Below are positions 24,851-34,652 of a stretch of 64,000 nt of DNA, one piece after another; position 1 is the first letter of the stretch; each line of letters begins with the position of its first letter. A model generated the notes under the pieces. The model ran no database searches and had not been told where the DNA came from. It worked only from the letters and a program-made list of their open reading frames with translations. The position numbers and the translations under genes were made by a program. The stretch comes from Agarophyton chilense. Its lineage: Eukaryota > Rhodophyta > Florideophyceae > Gracilariales > Gracilariaceae. The DNA is taken from the NCBI GenBank assembly GCA_030374765.1, contig JARGXX010000095.1:2666001-2730000 (forward strand). The letters are read 5' to 3'.

Positions 24851-25440
24851 CTATAGCCGCGTCTTTCTAGTAGCAATCATGAAGTTCAGCTGTCGTGCGG
24901 TTGACTCTTTCTGCTGTGCCATTCTCCTGTGGTTGATGGGGAGTTTTGAGGTATTGCTGTATTGAATGTTTGTTGTAGATGGCCTGTATCTTTTTGGATA
25001 GATAATATTTGGTAGTGTCGCTACGAAGGTGTTGTATTGGGTGTCCGATTTTGTGTATGATGTGGTGCATTTTTCTGTCAATATGTTCTGGTTTATCTTT
25101 TAGATCACGAATAAAGTGTTAGGAAGTTGCTTTTTGCACAAACCACGAGAAGCGCGTCGTTATCCCCGTGTCTTGATGTGGGTTTGATGAAACTGCAAGT
25201 ATCGGGGCTGACATGTGTACCAGTGGGATATTTCTGGGCTTTGCGCTTGTGTGGCGCCGGTTGTCGTTTTGTATGGGCGCAAGCGCTGCATGTTAGTCGA
25301 ACATCTGCTGGAAGTGTGGATATAATGAGTTGTAGAAGTCTTCTATTTGTCGTTGGTGCCATTTTTTGTGGGTGTGCATCGTTGAGCTTAATATGCCAGG
25401 TGTGTGTGTGTATTTGGAGGTTGGAGCGAAGTGTGTTATG
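24851..25440 (-). pseudogene. copia integrase
   Basis: The N-terminal zinc-binding part has CSACAHTKRQPAPHKRK (25105-25362). The core follows in another frame (24851-25081): HLRSDTTKYY carries a catalytic Asp, and PHQPQENGTAERVNRT is the Glu motif of copia integrases. Stops separate the parts. Plus-strand open frames over the same DNA (for example 25127-25699) are antisense shadows. Confidence 0.8.
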
Positions 25441-25959
25441 GCTGGGGTTGGCTAAATGTCGGAGTGAAGCTGTGGTTGTTGGAGGTTTTAGCGTATGTAT
25501 GACTGGTGGTGGTAGTACTGGTGGTGTGGTGGTGTGGGATTCCGACGGGATCTATGTCAGGTTTTGCCTGCGTGCCTTGTTTGTGATTGTCCTTTATTTT
25601 TTCGTTCTGTACTGCTTTTGTTTGGGATGTGTTGATAAGCAAGCTCGTGTTGTTTGCACTTCTTTGGGTCGGATAATTTTGGTATGGAGGCGGTATTGAG
25701 AATTTCTCGAAGGTGCTGTCGCTATGACTGCGGCGGGTTGAATGTTGTGTCTAGGATGCAATGGCGTTTTGCAGTGAATGCTACAAGTCTGAATCGGGGG
25801 GCTAGGTCATTTACGTAGAGAAAGTTGTGTCGAAGGGACAGATTGGCAACTGCGTGTGTCTGGATTATTAAATTTCGTTAGGTTTTCATGCACAGGATTG
25901 CACAGTTGGTGCAATTGGTCTTTTGGTTGGTTGTCAATATTGTTAGAGTTTGCGTGCGG

Positions 25960-26218
25960 AGTGGTTAAATGACGGGCGTAGAATGGGTGATGTAATCAGG
26001 ATGTGCGCCACTGTCTAAGACAAACGTACCGGTTGCATCTGCGTCGGTTTCGGATAATACGTCCACTTGACTCTGTGGGGAGTTATGATGAGGAGGTATG
26101 GTACAGTACATGTTGGGAGAGGGATGCTGAGGTGGAAATGGATACTTGAAATGTGGAGGGATTTTTCCAAGTTGGTAATAGTTGGTGTAGTATCCGCTCT
26201 AACGGAGAAAGCAGACAC
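25960..26218 (-). pseudogene. copia aspartic protease
   Basis: On the minus strand at about 25975-26040, TGTFVLDSGAHPDYITHS is the copia protease active site (D-S-G-A). The flanking frame 26015-26218 covers its upstream part up to the inserted gypsy LTR at 26186. A stop follows the motif region in the neighbouring frame. Confidence 0.7.
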
Positions 26219-26930
26219 CTGCGACAGCGTTCGGACTGCCGATGGGTCGCTTGCGGCGAAGGAAAAGGGGTGGTAGAGCTACAACACCAGCGAGCTGGAA
26301 GTGGGGTGTAAGGCCACTACTCGCCAGCGAGGGTGAACAGTGCAACTGTAAAACGTTGATGGAACGTAGGTACGAGACGGCTCGTGAAGTGGTTGGGGGC
26401 TGACTATCTATTATAGCTCGTCCGGATCTCTGGTTAAGGAATCCTAAGCGAGGAACAGAATAGTCATGATGCCCTTGTTGTCTCCTTTACTTGGAGTCAG
26501 CGCTCACCTCTGGTACACTATATACTGTGTACCAGGGTGAGTGCCCAAATAAACATATAAATAATACCCAGTGGTCAGCCACTTAGCCAAACCACTGTAT
26601 GGGTACGGTCCCTAATGAACGTCTAGCTACCAAGGGTAGTAAAAACAGCCACGTGGATCGATCGCCACTACATGCGCAGTTGCAAGCCACTCCACTCGTG
26701 ATACCACCCACTAAGACATTCTGCCTCTAGGCATCCTACGCGGTGTGCCGTTTCATATCACAAGTTTGATGACATCACTCACTTATGAGTTCCAACCGCG
26801 ACTTCGCGGAAAACCAACATATCGGATTCCCCGACATAGTAGAATACTACAGTTGGACTTGGGCTTCAATGATATATTCTCTGGGTGCCGTGGGTCCCTG
26901 CATTGGGTATTCGTGTGGATACAGCGTACA
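26186..26930 (-). repeat. gypsy LTR (copy B), minus orientation, inside copia
   Basis: The reverse complement aligns with the LTR at 15293-16129 over about 0.74 kb. On its own strand it begins TGTACGCTG and ends CTACA, i.e. TG...CA. No gypsy internal sequence adjoins it, so it is a solo LTR. Its 5' end lies about 4 bp from the left end of the Tc1-like element at 26935. Confidence 0.7.
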
Positions 26931-26934
26931 CCCA

Positions 26935-28477
26935 CAGTGACCGAAATGAGAATAGAACAACCCCACATTTTTTACGTCTCTCGCTTTCTCGGGGAGTGTT
27001 TCAATTGAGAGGCGGTCGACGTGGACAACCAATAAAACAGGTATCAAAAGTTGTGCCATCTTCTTTCAGCGGTACTTTTTCCTCAAGAAAACAGGAAAAG
27101 GCTACAGTAGAGTGCTCAATTAGAATAGAACAAGTAACATTAATTCATTCATAGAATGCTAAAACACAACCTTAATAGCTCGACTTTCTCTCACCACTTT
27201 GTAACACCCGTCAGCAACGCTTCTCCATACTTTTCAATAAATGATACCTCAAACATCGACCCAATTCTCCCCATTCTTCAACAATTGCGTTGTTAAGGCT
27301 TTGTACATAAAAGCACTGCTTCATATTTGCGTACAATGCACGAAATAAGCCCCCCACACATTCTCAATAACGTTTAAATCAGAACTGCGTGCACGCCACT
27401 TCATTACCTCCATATTTTTAAACCCAAACCACTTTTTCATATAGTTAGAATGGTGAATAGTGGCAGTGTCCTGCTAAAATACTAAACTTCCACTGTGAAT
27501 ATTTGAAGGGAGTGGTAGCAAATAGTTCTCTAAAGTGCTACACTACTTCTTAAAATCTTAATTTACAACTAAAAGAGCTAAAGTACTGTATCTATCTTCA
27601 CAATAAGCTCCCTTAACCATTACCCCTCCTTCACCAGCTTGTCTTTTAAACAATACCTTTTTTCCTTACGTAAATCGTGCCAATAGTAGTGATAGCCATT
27701 TGGGTCATCGAAGATAAATTATTTCTCATCACAAAATATAAGTTTAGACCCTTGTGCTAAAGATAAAGCATTGTACTTACTAGCCGAATTAAAATTTCAA
27801 TTTCCGTGTTTTAGCGTCAATTCTGGTGATTTCTGTATCTTCATATACTTCATGTTAGGGGACGATGATAATTTCTGCTGCACCCATCGTGGAGTCACAT
27901 GTTAATTAAGATTATTTTTTATTTGAGAAGCAGAATGCTGTTCTGTTGCTGCTTTGCGTAAGAGAAGATGAGTCGCTTTTTGGATAACATACGACTAGTT
28001 TTGGTATTAAACTTTTTTCTATATTCATTTTCGTTTCGAAGATATTTTGATACAACTTTACAACTTCGACCAGTCCTTTGGTCAATTTTATAGAAAGAAT
28101 TTTTATCTCTAAAAGAGCTTCAATTTTTCCCTTTTCTTCGAGAATTTGGCACTATTTCTTTCCCATTTCTGGTGTAGGAAAAGTTTTGTAGGAAAAAAAG
28201 AAGTTGACTGAGCTTTTATAATGTTTTTCGTCTCTTTAATCATAAAAATTTTGACTATAACGGTCATTATATTCTGTTCTATTCTAATTTCGTGGTTTTG
28301 GTAACCGTTTTGTGTTAATTTATGTAAAGAAAAAGTCATTTGTTTTCATTTTGTGACTGTTTTTTAGGCTACTGTAGCTCATGGCATTGTTTGACTGGCC
28401 AAAGTCATAAAAAGACCGAGAAAATTGAAATAATCGGGGATGGGAAGGGGGGGGTGCTATTCTAATTTTGGCCACTG
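26935..28477 (-). mobile_element. Tc1/mariner-like transposon with doubled terminal repeats
   Basis: About 1.54 kb. The ends are inverted: left CAGTGACCGAAATGAGAATAG; right, read inwards, CAGTGGCCAAAATTAGAATAG next to a TA. A second, inner copy of the attagaatagaaca core lies about 170 bp in on the left (near 27110-27135) and about 190 bp in on the right (near 28265-28290). This is the IR/DR architecture known from Sleeping Beauty-type Tc1 elements. It carries a broken transposase on the minus strand and interrupts copia gag just after residue 160 of that frame. Confidence 0.75.
27280..28060 (-). pseudogene. Tc1-like transposase remnant
   Basis: The minus-strand translation gives KLIFCDEK, FIFDDPNGYHYYWHDLRKEK, then QDTATIHHSNYMKKWFGFKN (second catalytic Asp) and RSSDLNVIENVW (the Asp/Glu of the DDE/D region of Tc1 enzymes). 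Stops lie between these blocks and the catalytic QDN context is altered, so the enzyme is inactive. It matches the same family as the fragment at 58.9-59.3 kb. Confidence 0.75.
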
Positions 28478-29408
28478 TAAAGACTTGCGATAGGAGCAGA
28501 GTTGGTTTGGAGGTAATCGATGGATGGGGTACGTGGATCTACAAAAGTTGGGGGTTTGATTGTATTTATTGTGCTTTTGTCTATAACACCCGATTAATTG
28601 TTGCGTTCTGGATGCGATCGTTGAGCTGTTAAACGATGCTTGGTAGTTGTATAGGAATTTAAAAACTAGTGTGAATTTACGGATCGTTGTAGGTTTATTG
28701 GAGAAAATGTGTCCTAGGATCTGAATGAGTGTTGCATCTTTCTTTAGTCCGGCGATGATGAAGTGTATCGTAATGTCATCTTCGATGATTTTTGAGTATC
28801 GTGTGGCAACCATTTTCTGCCTGACTGCGAGGTGGACTTTGAGATATTCGTCGAAGTTAGTCGGGTTTTGTAGTTCTACACATTTTGTATCAGTTTTAAG
28901 GAGCTGCTGATCTTCTTCAGTGCCCTGAGTGAGGTGAGAAGTTATTTTATAGATGAAATGCAAGAGGGTTATGTATTCTTTTGAGAAAAGAAATAACTTA
29001 TAAATTACAATGGATACACTGCTGAGAATGGCTGAGAGGGTGCGACTTTGTTTGGACTGATATATCTTAATTTTGATCTCTCCGAAGGGTAATTCAGGGC
29101 TGTTTCTGAGGTGCGGTAATGCCTCTATTTTGATAGCGTATTGTTTTTAAGCTAGGTACTAAAAAGCATAGTTTTTAGTGTTTAAGAACGGGATATTGTG
29201 AAATTTGTCCGATCGTTGTGGTATGATCGTGGTTATGTGTGGTGTCCTGGGGGTTATGTGATTCGTTGGAAGCAGTAATTGCGTTTTTGTAAAGTGTTTT
29301 TATGTAGGGGTTTTGTCTTAGTTCTCGCCCTAAGCGTTGGGCTAAGCGGGATGGTGCGTTATTCGTGTTGGAGGAGGATGATGGCTTGTCGTCGTGCGCT
29401 GGGTCCAT
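28457..29408 (-). pseudogene. copia gag
   Basis: The 5' frame 29175-29408 starts with ATG five bases inside the 5' LTR boundary (MDPAHDDKPSSSS) and is Asn/Ser/His-rich. The 168-codon frame 28457-28963 has the copia gag helix pattern (FDEYLKVHLAVRQKMVA; IHFIIAGLKKDATLIQIL) and a degenerate knuckle (CYRQKHNKYNQ). Its last codons (WPKLE) come from the terminal repeat of the inserted Tc1-like element, which marks the insertion point. Confidence 0.65.
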
Positions 29409-29412
29409 AACC

Positions 29413-29527
29413 TGTTACTACAAGACCATAGCTCGTCGTTTCCTTTCTCGTCGTCGTCGCATGTTTTATGTGCTGTTCTTGCACTGTAATGCGGTTTGAC
29501 ACAAAGGGTATGTTTTTGAAACAGACA
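29413..29527 (-). repeat. copia 5' LTR
   Basis: Direct repeat of 22752-22883 in the same orientation; the last about 20 bp are shorter than in the 3' copy. Its outer end lies about 255 bp upstream of the probable mTERF start codon and points away from that gene. It therefore occupies the mTERF promoter region. The outer boundary (29523 or 29527) is uncertain by a few bases. Confidence 0.7.
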
Positions 29528-29781
29528 TTACTGGGCTTTCTGTTGTGCGCAAATTTTGTGAGCCCAATTTTGGGCTCACTGTGAGCACAGTGTTGTGCTG
29601 GATGTTCGACAGTAGTATCCAAAAAAAGCTGCATCTCGTCTTCAAGGCCAAGTGGAGAACAAGAAACGGGACAAAACAAGAGACCTCGTCGGCCAGCAGT
29701 GGGAAGCCTTTTCGCCGAACAAAGGCACAACAGCGCCTCTTTCGCGAGGTGCAAAAGGCGAAGTTCGCACCTCGAAACAAT

Positions 29782-31089
29782 ATGGCCTTCGTGAATGCTG
29801 CATTAAGCAAGCATGGCGCTCTGTATACACGACAAAGCACAGCCATGTGCACACGACGACCGCGACCGCGCTTCAGCTGCTCCGCCGCACCCGCGCCCCC
29901 CAAAAAGCCATGTACTGATGAAAAGAAACCCAAGAGCATTGATTCAAACCGGAAAGTTGCCGAAAAGTTCTTACTCTCGTTAGGACTGAGCGTGGAGGAA
30001 TCACGCCGCTTACCAAGTCGTTTGCCAAAATTGTGTCGCGCCGACCTTCCAATCTTTGCAGAACCTACACTAGCGTATTTGCGATCGTTGAAGCTGGGAT
30101 CGCGCCAAGTTGCCCGTGCTGTTCGACACGCGCCACAGATTTTCTTCCGACCACGCGACCAGTTTGCCTCGCGCTTAGAGGTTTTGAAGACTGTTGCACA
30201 GATACCGAAGGCGAATTTGGCGTCCGTGATTGCGAAATGTCCGCACGTGTTGTGGATGGACGTTCAAAACGCAGCCACAGTAGCGGAAACATTGATGGAA
30301 GAATGTCCAAGAATGTCGTTGACCACCATGGGGGAGGTGTTTTCAAGTGTGCCTCAAGCTTTACTCAGTCGACCCAGTGACCTCCGAGAGAATTTGAGCG
30401 CTATTCGTGAGGCTGGGGTTACTGATACGGCGAGCATGAGTCGCGTTATAGCAAAGGCGCCTATGGCATTAGTCAAAGACATGAAGAAATGTCTGGCGAA
30501 ACGAGTACACTATCTTTCAGACGAACTGGGATTTCCGACGAGAACCGTAGGAAAACTTCTGGTAAGCACGCCAGAAATTATTGACTGGAGCGTGGAGAAC
30601 GATTTGATTCCAAGAGTAGAGCTGTTCCAATCGTTGTTGGGAGATAAATACGTTGGGGCAGCCATGGACAAAGTGCCGTGCCTTCTCGCAACTGACAACA
30701 TTCTTGATCGAGTTTTATGGTTACGCGACGATGTAGGACTCTCCGACGAGCAAGTGCGGAGGGTGTTACGGGAAGCGCCGGCCGTGTTGTCATATTCAAT
30801 TGTGGGGAACCTAGCGCCGAAATGGACGTTCATACATGAAACGATGGGGGCAACAATTGAAGACCTGGTTGCAGCGCCTCGCGAGATGTTGTGTGCTAGT
30901 ATGCAACAGCGTGCTATGCCTCGGTACGCATTTTTGGCGAGTAGTGGGAGACGAGATGTGAGCGTGGTGGATGCTCTACGAGGCACTGACGTGGAATTCT
31001 GCAGGGATGTAGCCAAATGTGATCCAAAGGTATTCCGCAGTTATGTAGATAACGATACATTTTTGTTGTTCTTTTCTAGACTTATGTGA
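29782..31089 (+). CDS. mTERF-family protein, probably plastid or mitochondrial
   Basis: mTERF proteins bind organelle DNA or RNA through stacked helical repeats and act in transcription termination, splicing or ribosome assembly. The 435-residue product has a Ser/Arg/Pro-rich N-terminus lacking acidic residues for about 45 residues, which fits an organelle transit peptide. At least six mTERF-type helix-turn-helix repeats follow. Their signatures include VIAKCPHVLW, LLVSTPEIIDW, MDKVPCLLAT and VLREAPAVLSYS, with the Pro-x-x-L/I pattern that ends the first helix. The frame is open upstream to 29545 with an earlier ATG at 29602; I prefer 29782 because the transit-like segment starts there. No intron is seen. 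The stop codon overlaps the convergent gene at 31082. Member subtype and target are unknown. Confidence 0.85.
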   Translation: MAFVNAALSKHGALYTRQSTAMCTRRPRPRFSCSAAPAPPKKPCTDEKKPKSIDSNRKVAEKFLLSLGLSVEESRRLPSRLPKLCRADLPIFAEPTLAYLRSLKLGSRQVARAVRHAPQIFFRPRDQFASRLEVLKTVAQIPKANLASVIAKCPHVLWMDVQNAATVAETLMEECPRMSLTTMGEVFSSVPQALLSRPSDLRENLSAIREAGVTDTASMSRVIAKAPMALVKDMKKCLAKRVHYLSDELGFPTRTVGKLLVSTPEIIDWSVENDLIPRVELFQSLLGDKYVGAAMDKVPCLLATDNILDRVLWLRDDVGLSDEQVRRVLREAPAVLSYSIVGNLAPKWTFIHETMGATIEDLVAAPREMLCASMQQRAMPRYAFLASSGRRDVSVVDALRGTDVEFCRDVAKCDPKVFRSYVDNDTFLLFFSRLM

Positions 31090-31995
31090 GCGGTGGTGAG
31101 TTTGATGACTGTGAGTTTTGGTCGTGGTCCGGTTGTTGTGCATGTTGAGGGACTGGAACAAGTGGCTCAGAAGCGGGTACAGGCAAGGCTGTGAGAATCT
31201 GAAAGGACGAAGCTTGCCATTTGCATTGAAGAAGAAGAATCTGCAGAACAATGGTGATGAAATCAATGTAAAAGGTCTTGAGTAAACTTGTAGGTTCAGC
31301 GCCGATGAAATTGATGAATATCATCTCTCCCAGATTCAATTCCAAGTTGCCGATGAATAACATACGGTGAATGGCCAGGACTGGAAGATTGCTGAGCAGA
31401 AGAAGAAAGGCTGTGCCGCGTTGACTGTGTGGGTTCTCGCATGGGAAGTACAGAAGCTATTTTAAAACGGTCAGAGTGGACTGCGTGAAGAACACGTAAA
31501 CGAAAGCGAGTTGTTGCAAACGAAATGCACGTACTCGAATGAGTTGAGATGCACGAATGAGGAAAACAAGCAGTGTGTGATCCAAATAGTACATGTATAT
31601 GACATGAATGGACAAGACAATGAGAAGAGTGTACTCAAATTCGGCCCTCACTTTGAGCGTCCTCTACACACAAAAGGCAAGACACAATGATAACAATAAA
31701 AACAAAGGCACAAATCAGCAAACACAAGAGCTCAAAACGCCCAACGACCGAGACCAAATACACAAAGACGTACAATTCTGACAGTGTGTTGACGCAGAGA
31801 AGACGTAACGTGGTCCACGGCAGCATCGACACTGTCATCCGACGCGGAACGCGAAGCGCTACGTTGAGGCGAAGCGTTATGAACCAGAGGTTCATCCAGC
31901 GAAGTGTGGTCGTCTTCACGCGCTTGTTGAGAATCAAGCTGTACAATAAGCGCGGAAGAAGCTACAGCAGGAGTGGAAACGCCATGCGGTCCCAT
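31082..31995 (-). CDS. DUF1746-like membrane protein, three exons
   Basis: Reconstructed from three in-phase exons on the minus strand: 31995-31774, 31663-31535 and 31456-31082 (241 residues). Introns of 110 and 78 bp both start GTACGT and end TAG. The Ser/Asp-rich N-terminus (residues 1-74) is followed by about three or four hydrophobic segments: YTLLIVLSIHVIYMYYLD, LLLLSNLPVLAIHRML, and FYIDFITIVLQILLLQ after an INFIGAEPTS motif. That order resembles the DUF1746 family (LIDFIGQ.. then a hydrophobic helix), described mainly from fungi and of unknown biochemical role. The C-terminal 35 residues are Pro/Gln/Ser-rich. Without splicing it would look like unrelated small frames. Exon structure is fairly sure; the family call is tentative. 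Confidence 0.55.
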
Positions 31996-32706
31996 TCCAC
32001 GGCAAGGTGACGACCGAGCAGCGGCAGCAGCAAGCAAACCAGCCGGAACGCGAGACAGCTAGGCAACGAGGAGACGAACACCGGCGCGTAACTCGCACAA
32101 AGAGGCAACGAAACAAACAACACACGGCAGACGCACACACACACGCTTCGGGCGCGCGAAGTGAAGCGCGCGAAGCGAAGCGCGGGCTACGCGGGCTATG
32201 AGGGCTACCGCGGGCCACCACGGCTACCGGCGCGGCTACCAGGCGGCGTGACGCGCGCAGTGACGTGTACACGGCACGAGATTGGGAGCGCGCCAGTACA
32301 GCCACACCTCGTGCAGCTCGGGCGGCGCCAGTGTCAGCCGCGCCTGCACCTGACTCGCGCGCCGCCGCGCGCCGCCGCGCGCCGTCGCACGCCGCCGCCG
32401 CGCGCCAATGCGCGCAACGTTCACCACAACCGCGCCACGACGCTCCACGCTTTTGCTCCCTTTTTCCGACGCGTTTCTCACGTACAGTGTAACTTTACAT
32501 ACGCGTTCAAGCTTTGTTTACTTAGTGCCTTCTGCACCTGAGAAACGGAGAATAGATAGTTTTACCAACGTACTCTCCGGTCACCAGTTAACTAGCTACG
32601 CTCACTACACCGTGCTCGGCCACAGAGGAAGAAAAGAAAGCGTGCCACTTTCTTCGAATCACTCACGTAGATACGTTGCCCCCCTTCCCGCCCGGCCGCC
32701 TTGCGC
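31996..32706. other. GC-rich intergenic DNA downstream of actin
   Basis: This separates the DUF1746-like gene from the actin stop codon. From 32150 to 32415 it is strongly GC-rich, with short imperfect tandem motifs (gcgggctacgcgggctatgagggcta; cgccgccgcgc). The open frames on both strands there are composition artefacts. It probably holds the upstream region of the DUF1746-like gene and the actin 3' end. Confidence 0.5.
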
Positions 32707-33979
32707 TTAGAAGCATTTCCTATGCACCACGCTGGGGCCCATTTCCTCGTACTCAGCCTTGGACACCCACATCTGCTGGAAAGTGGACAGCGACGCCAGA
32801 ATAGAGCCGCCAATCCACACCGAGTATTGACGCTCTGGCGGCGCAATCACCTTGATTTTCATTGTGCTCGGCGCCAGCGTTTCCATTTCCTTTTGCACAC
32901 GCGCAGAGATGCCTGCAAACATGGTGCTACCACCCGACATGACAATGTTATGGTACAGATCCCTCCTGATATCAATGTCGGTCTTCATGATAGAACCATA
33001 CGCCGTCTGGTGCATTCCATCGGCTTCCATTCCCACCAGGTCCGGCTTGAACAGCGCTTCTGGACATTCGAAGCGTTCAGACGCCAGCGTGATCACCTGG
33101 CCGTCCGGTAGTTCGTACTCCTTCTCCAGCGCCGCGTTGTTCTCCGCGTTGCTCTTCTCCTTTTCAAAGTCCTCAGCCACGTAGCACAAGTTCTGCTTTA
33201 TGTCACGCACGATTTCCAGCTCAGCAGAAGTAGTGAACGAGTGGCCCCTCTGCATCAACAGCTTTGCCAACCACTCAGTCAAGTCGCGTCCAGCCAGGTC
33301 GATTCGGTTGACGGCGTGCGGCAGAGAGTAGCCCTCGAAAATGGGCACAGTATGAGTGACACCATCGCCCGAATCAATCACAATACCTGACGTTCTTCCC
33401 GACGCGTACAGCGACAGCACAGCCTGGATGTTCACGTAGAAAGCTGGGATGGAAAACGTCTCAAACATGATTTGAGTCATTCTTTCACGGTTGTTCTTCG
33501 GGTTCAACGGCGCTTCCGTGAGCAACACGGGGTGTTCCTGCGGGTCCACTCGCAGCTCACTGAAAAAGCAGTGGTGCCAGATTTTCTCCATATCCTCCCA
33601 GTTAGTGACGATTCCGTGCTCCAACGGGTACTTGATGATAAGCACGCCGCGACGCGCCATGGCAGCGTCTCCGACGTACTCATCCTTTTGGCCGGTTCCA
33701 ACCATGATACCCTACGAAACACGACGCACGACACACACCCAACGCACAAGGCAGACAGAGAAAGGGGAGGGAGAAAAAAAAACAAAACGGTCAGCATAAA
33801 CTCGGTGGCACCAAGTGGAGGCGGCAGGGTAATTGCGACTCGAAAGGGAAGCGACGTACCTTTTGCTTGGGCTTTCCAATAACGGCGGGGAAGACGGCCT
33901 TGGGTGCATCCTCGCCGGCCATGCCGGACTTGCAGCGGCCCGAGCCATTATCGATGACAACAGCCTGCTTCGAACTCAT
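32707..33979 (-). CDS. actin, two exons
   Basis: Actin polymerises with ATP into cytoskeletal filaments. Exon 1 (33979-33860) encodes 40 residues, [19 protein letters not shown] to IGKPKQK. Exon 2 (33711-32707) continues [19 protein letters not shown] and ends VVHRKCF. The total is 374 residues, normal for actin. The 148-bp intron (33859-33712) has GTACGT at its start, a long pyrimidine run and TTTCGTAG at its end, and splits the codons in phase 0. Phosphate-binding loops DNGSG and DSGDGVTH, hinge residues and the C-terminal KCF are intact. Variants such as GRCKSG (usually GMCKAG) indicate a divergent lineage. A single intron near the 5' end is a pattern reported for florideophyte red algal actin. 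Confidence 0.97.
33712..33859 (-). other. actin intron
   Basis: A 148-bp GT-AG intron defined by the reading frames on both sides. The acceptor side contains a run of T and C (33770-33785 region on the plus strand as poly-A and A/G). Phase 0 between codons 40 and 41. Confidence 0.93.
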
Positions 33980-34652
33980 TGCGTGAAACGGCGAAAGTGA
34001 AACACGGCGTGATACGACAGAAAGGCAACGAAGGTGCTCAGAAACGGAGAGTGAATGGGGATGGGGGGGAGGGGGAAGGGGACAGGGAAAGGGGGGGTGG
34101 GGTTGGGGTCGACGGTGGTGTTATACACAAGACGCGTTCACCGCGGTTAGAGTGGGAAACGTCGTGCAAGGTGCGCGCATTTAACAAGCACACACACAGC
34201 AAAACAGGGGGCGACGCACGAGCGCAGCGCGCCACAAAACGGTGAAAATGGAGGGGGAACGGCGCGCGCGCGTGACGGGGCGGCGCAGCGCTTGACGTCA
34301 GCCGCGTGAGGGCCGGCGTCACGCCATCGCGCCCACGTGTGCGCCACGCGTCGCGCGGAGAGAAACAAAACGAAGCGAAAGCAAAATAATTGTTGAAACG
34401 TTTACGTTCACCGACCGAAACGCCAAGTCCGAAGCGAAAGTCACCAAAACGAAAGAGGCCAAATTCGAAGAGGCGCTTCGCGGGGCGCACGCGACAGCAG
34501 AAGCGCTCGCAGAAGCGCTCGCAGAAGCGCTCGCTCGCTCGCTCCGCTGCCGCGCGGAAGGAGCGCTGCGAAGAAGCGTGGAGAGAGAGAGAGAGAGAGA
34601 GACAAGGCAGGCGGCGCGCCCGCGGAGGCGCGCGCAGAGAAGCGAGGCGCCA
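33980..34652. other. actin upstream region, GC-rich
   Basis: No gene is supported. It contains a G-rich run at 34056-34110 on the plus strand, three tandem copies of agaagcgctcgc-like units at about 34498-34540, and a (GA)n microsatellite at 34581-34602. It should include the actin promoter; no TATA box convinced me. The open frames crossing it on both strands reflect high GC content. Confidence 0.5.
34581..34602. repeat. (GA)11 microsatellite
   Basis: A perfect GA dinucleotide run of 22 bp just downstream of the HOOK-like gene's 3' end (minus gene ending at 34653). Confidence 0.9.

Larger units (their letters stand above)
22752..29527 (-). mobile_element. Ty1/copia retrotransposon, minus strand, with nested insertions
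   Basis: Read right to left: short 5' LTR (29413-29527), gag beginning MDPAHDDK (ATG at 29408), an insertion zone (26.19-28.48 kb), aspartic protease, integrase, reverse transcriptase, RNase H, and short 3' LTR (22752-22883). Integrase before RT defines the copia order. The two LTRs are direct repeats, about 80% identical over 80 bp by eye. All domains carry stops or lost catalytic residues. A target-site duplication is not visible. Confidence 0.85.

Noticed and set aside
25127..25699. 190-codon plus-strand frame with many hydrophobic residues
   Set aside because: Antisense to the copia integrase; the minus strand carries the recognisable motifs.
29545..29781. N-terminal extension of the mTERF frame
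   Set aside because: The most upstream codon is GTG and the extension is not transit-like; the ATG at 29782 begins a plausible transit peptide, though 29602 remains possible.
32150..32415. Tandem-like GC repeats read as possible CRISPR or minisatellite
   Set aside because: Units are short, imperfect and without regular spacers; better described as low-complexity GC-rich DNA.
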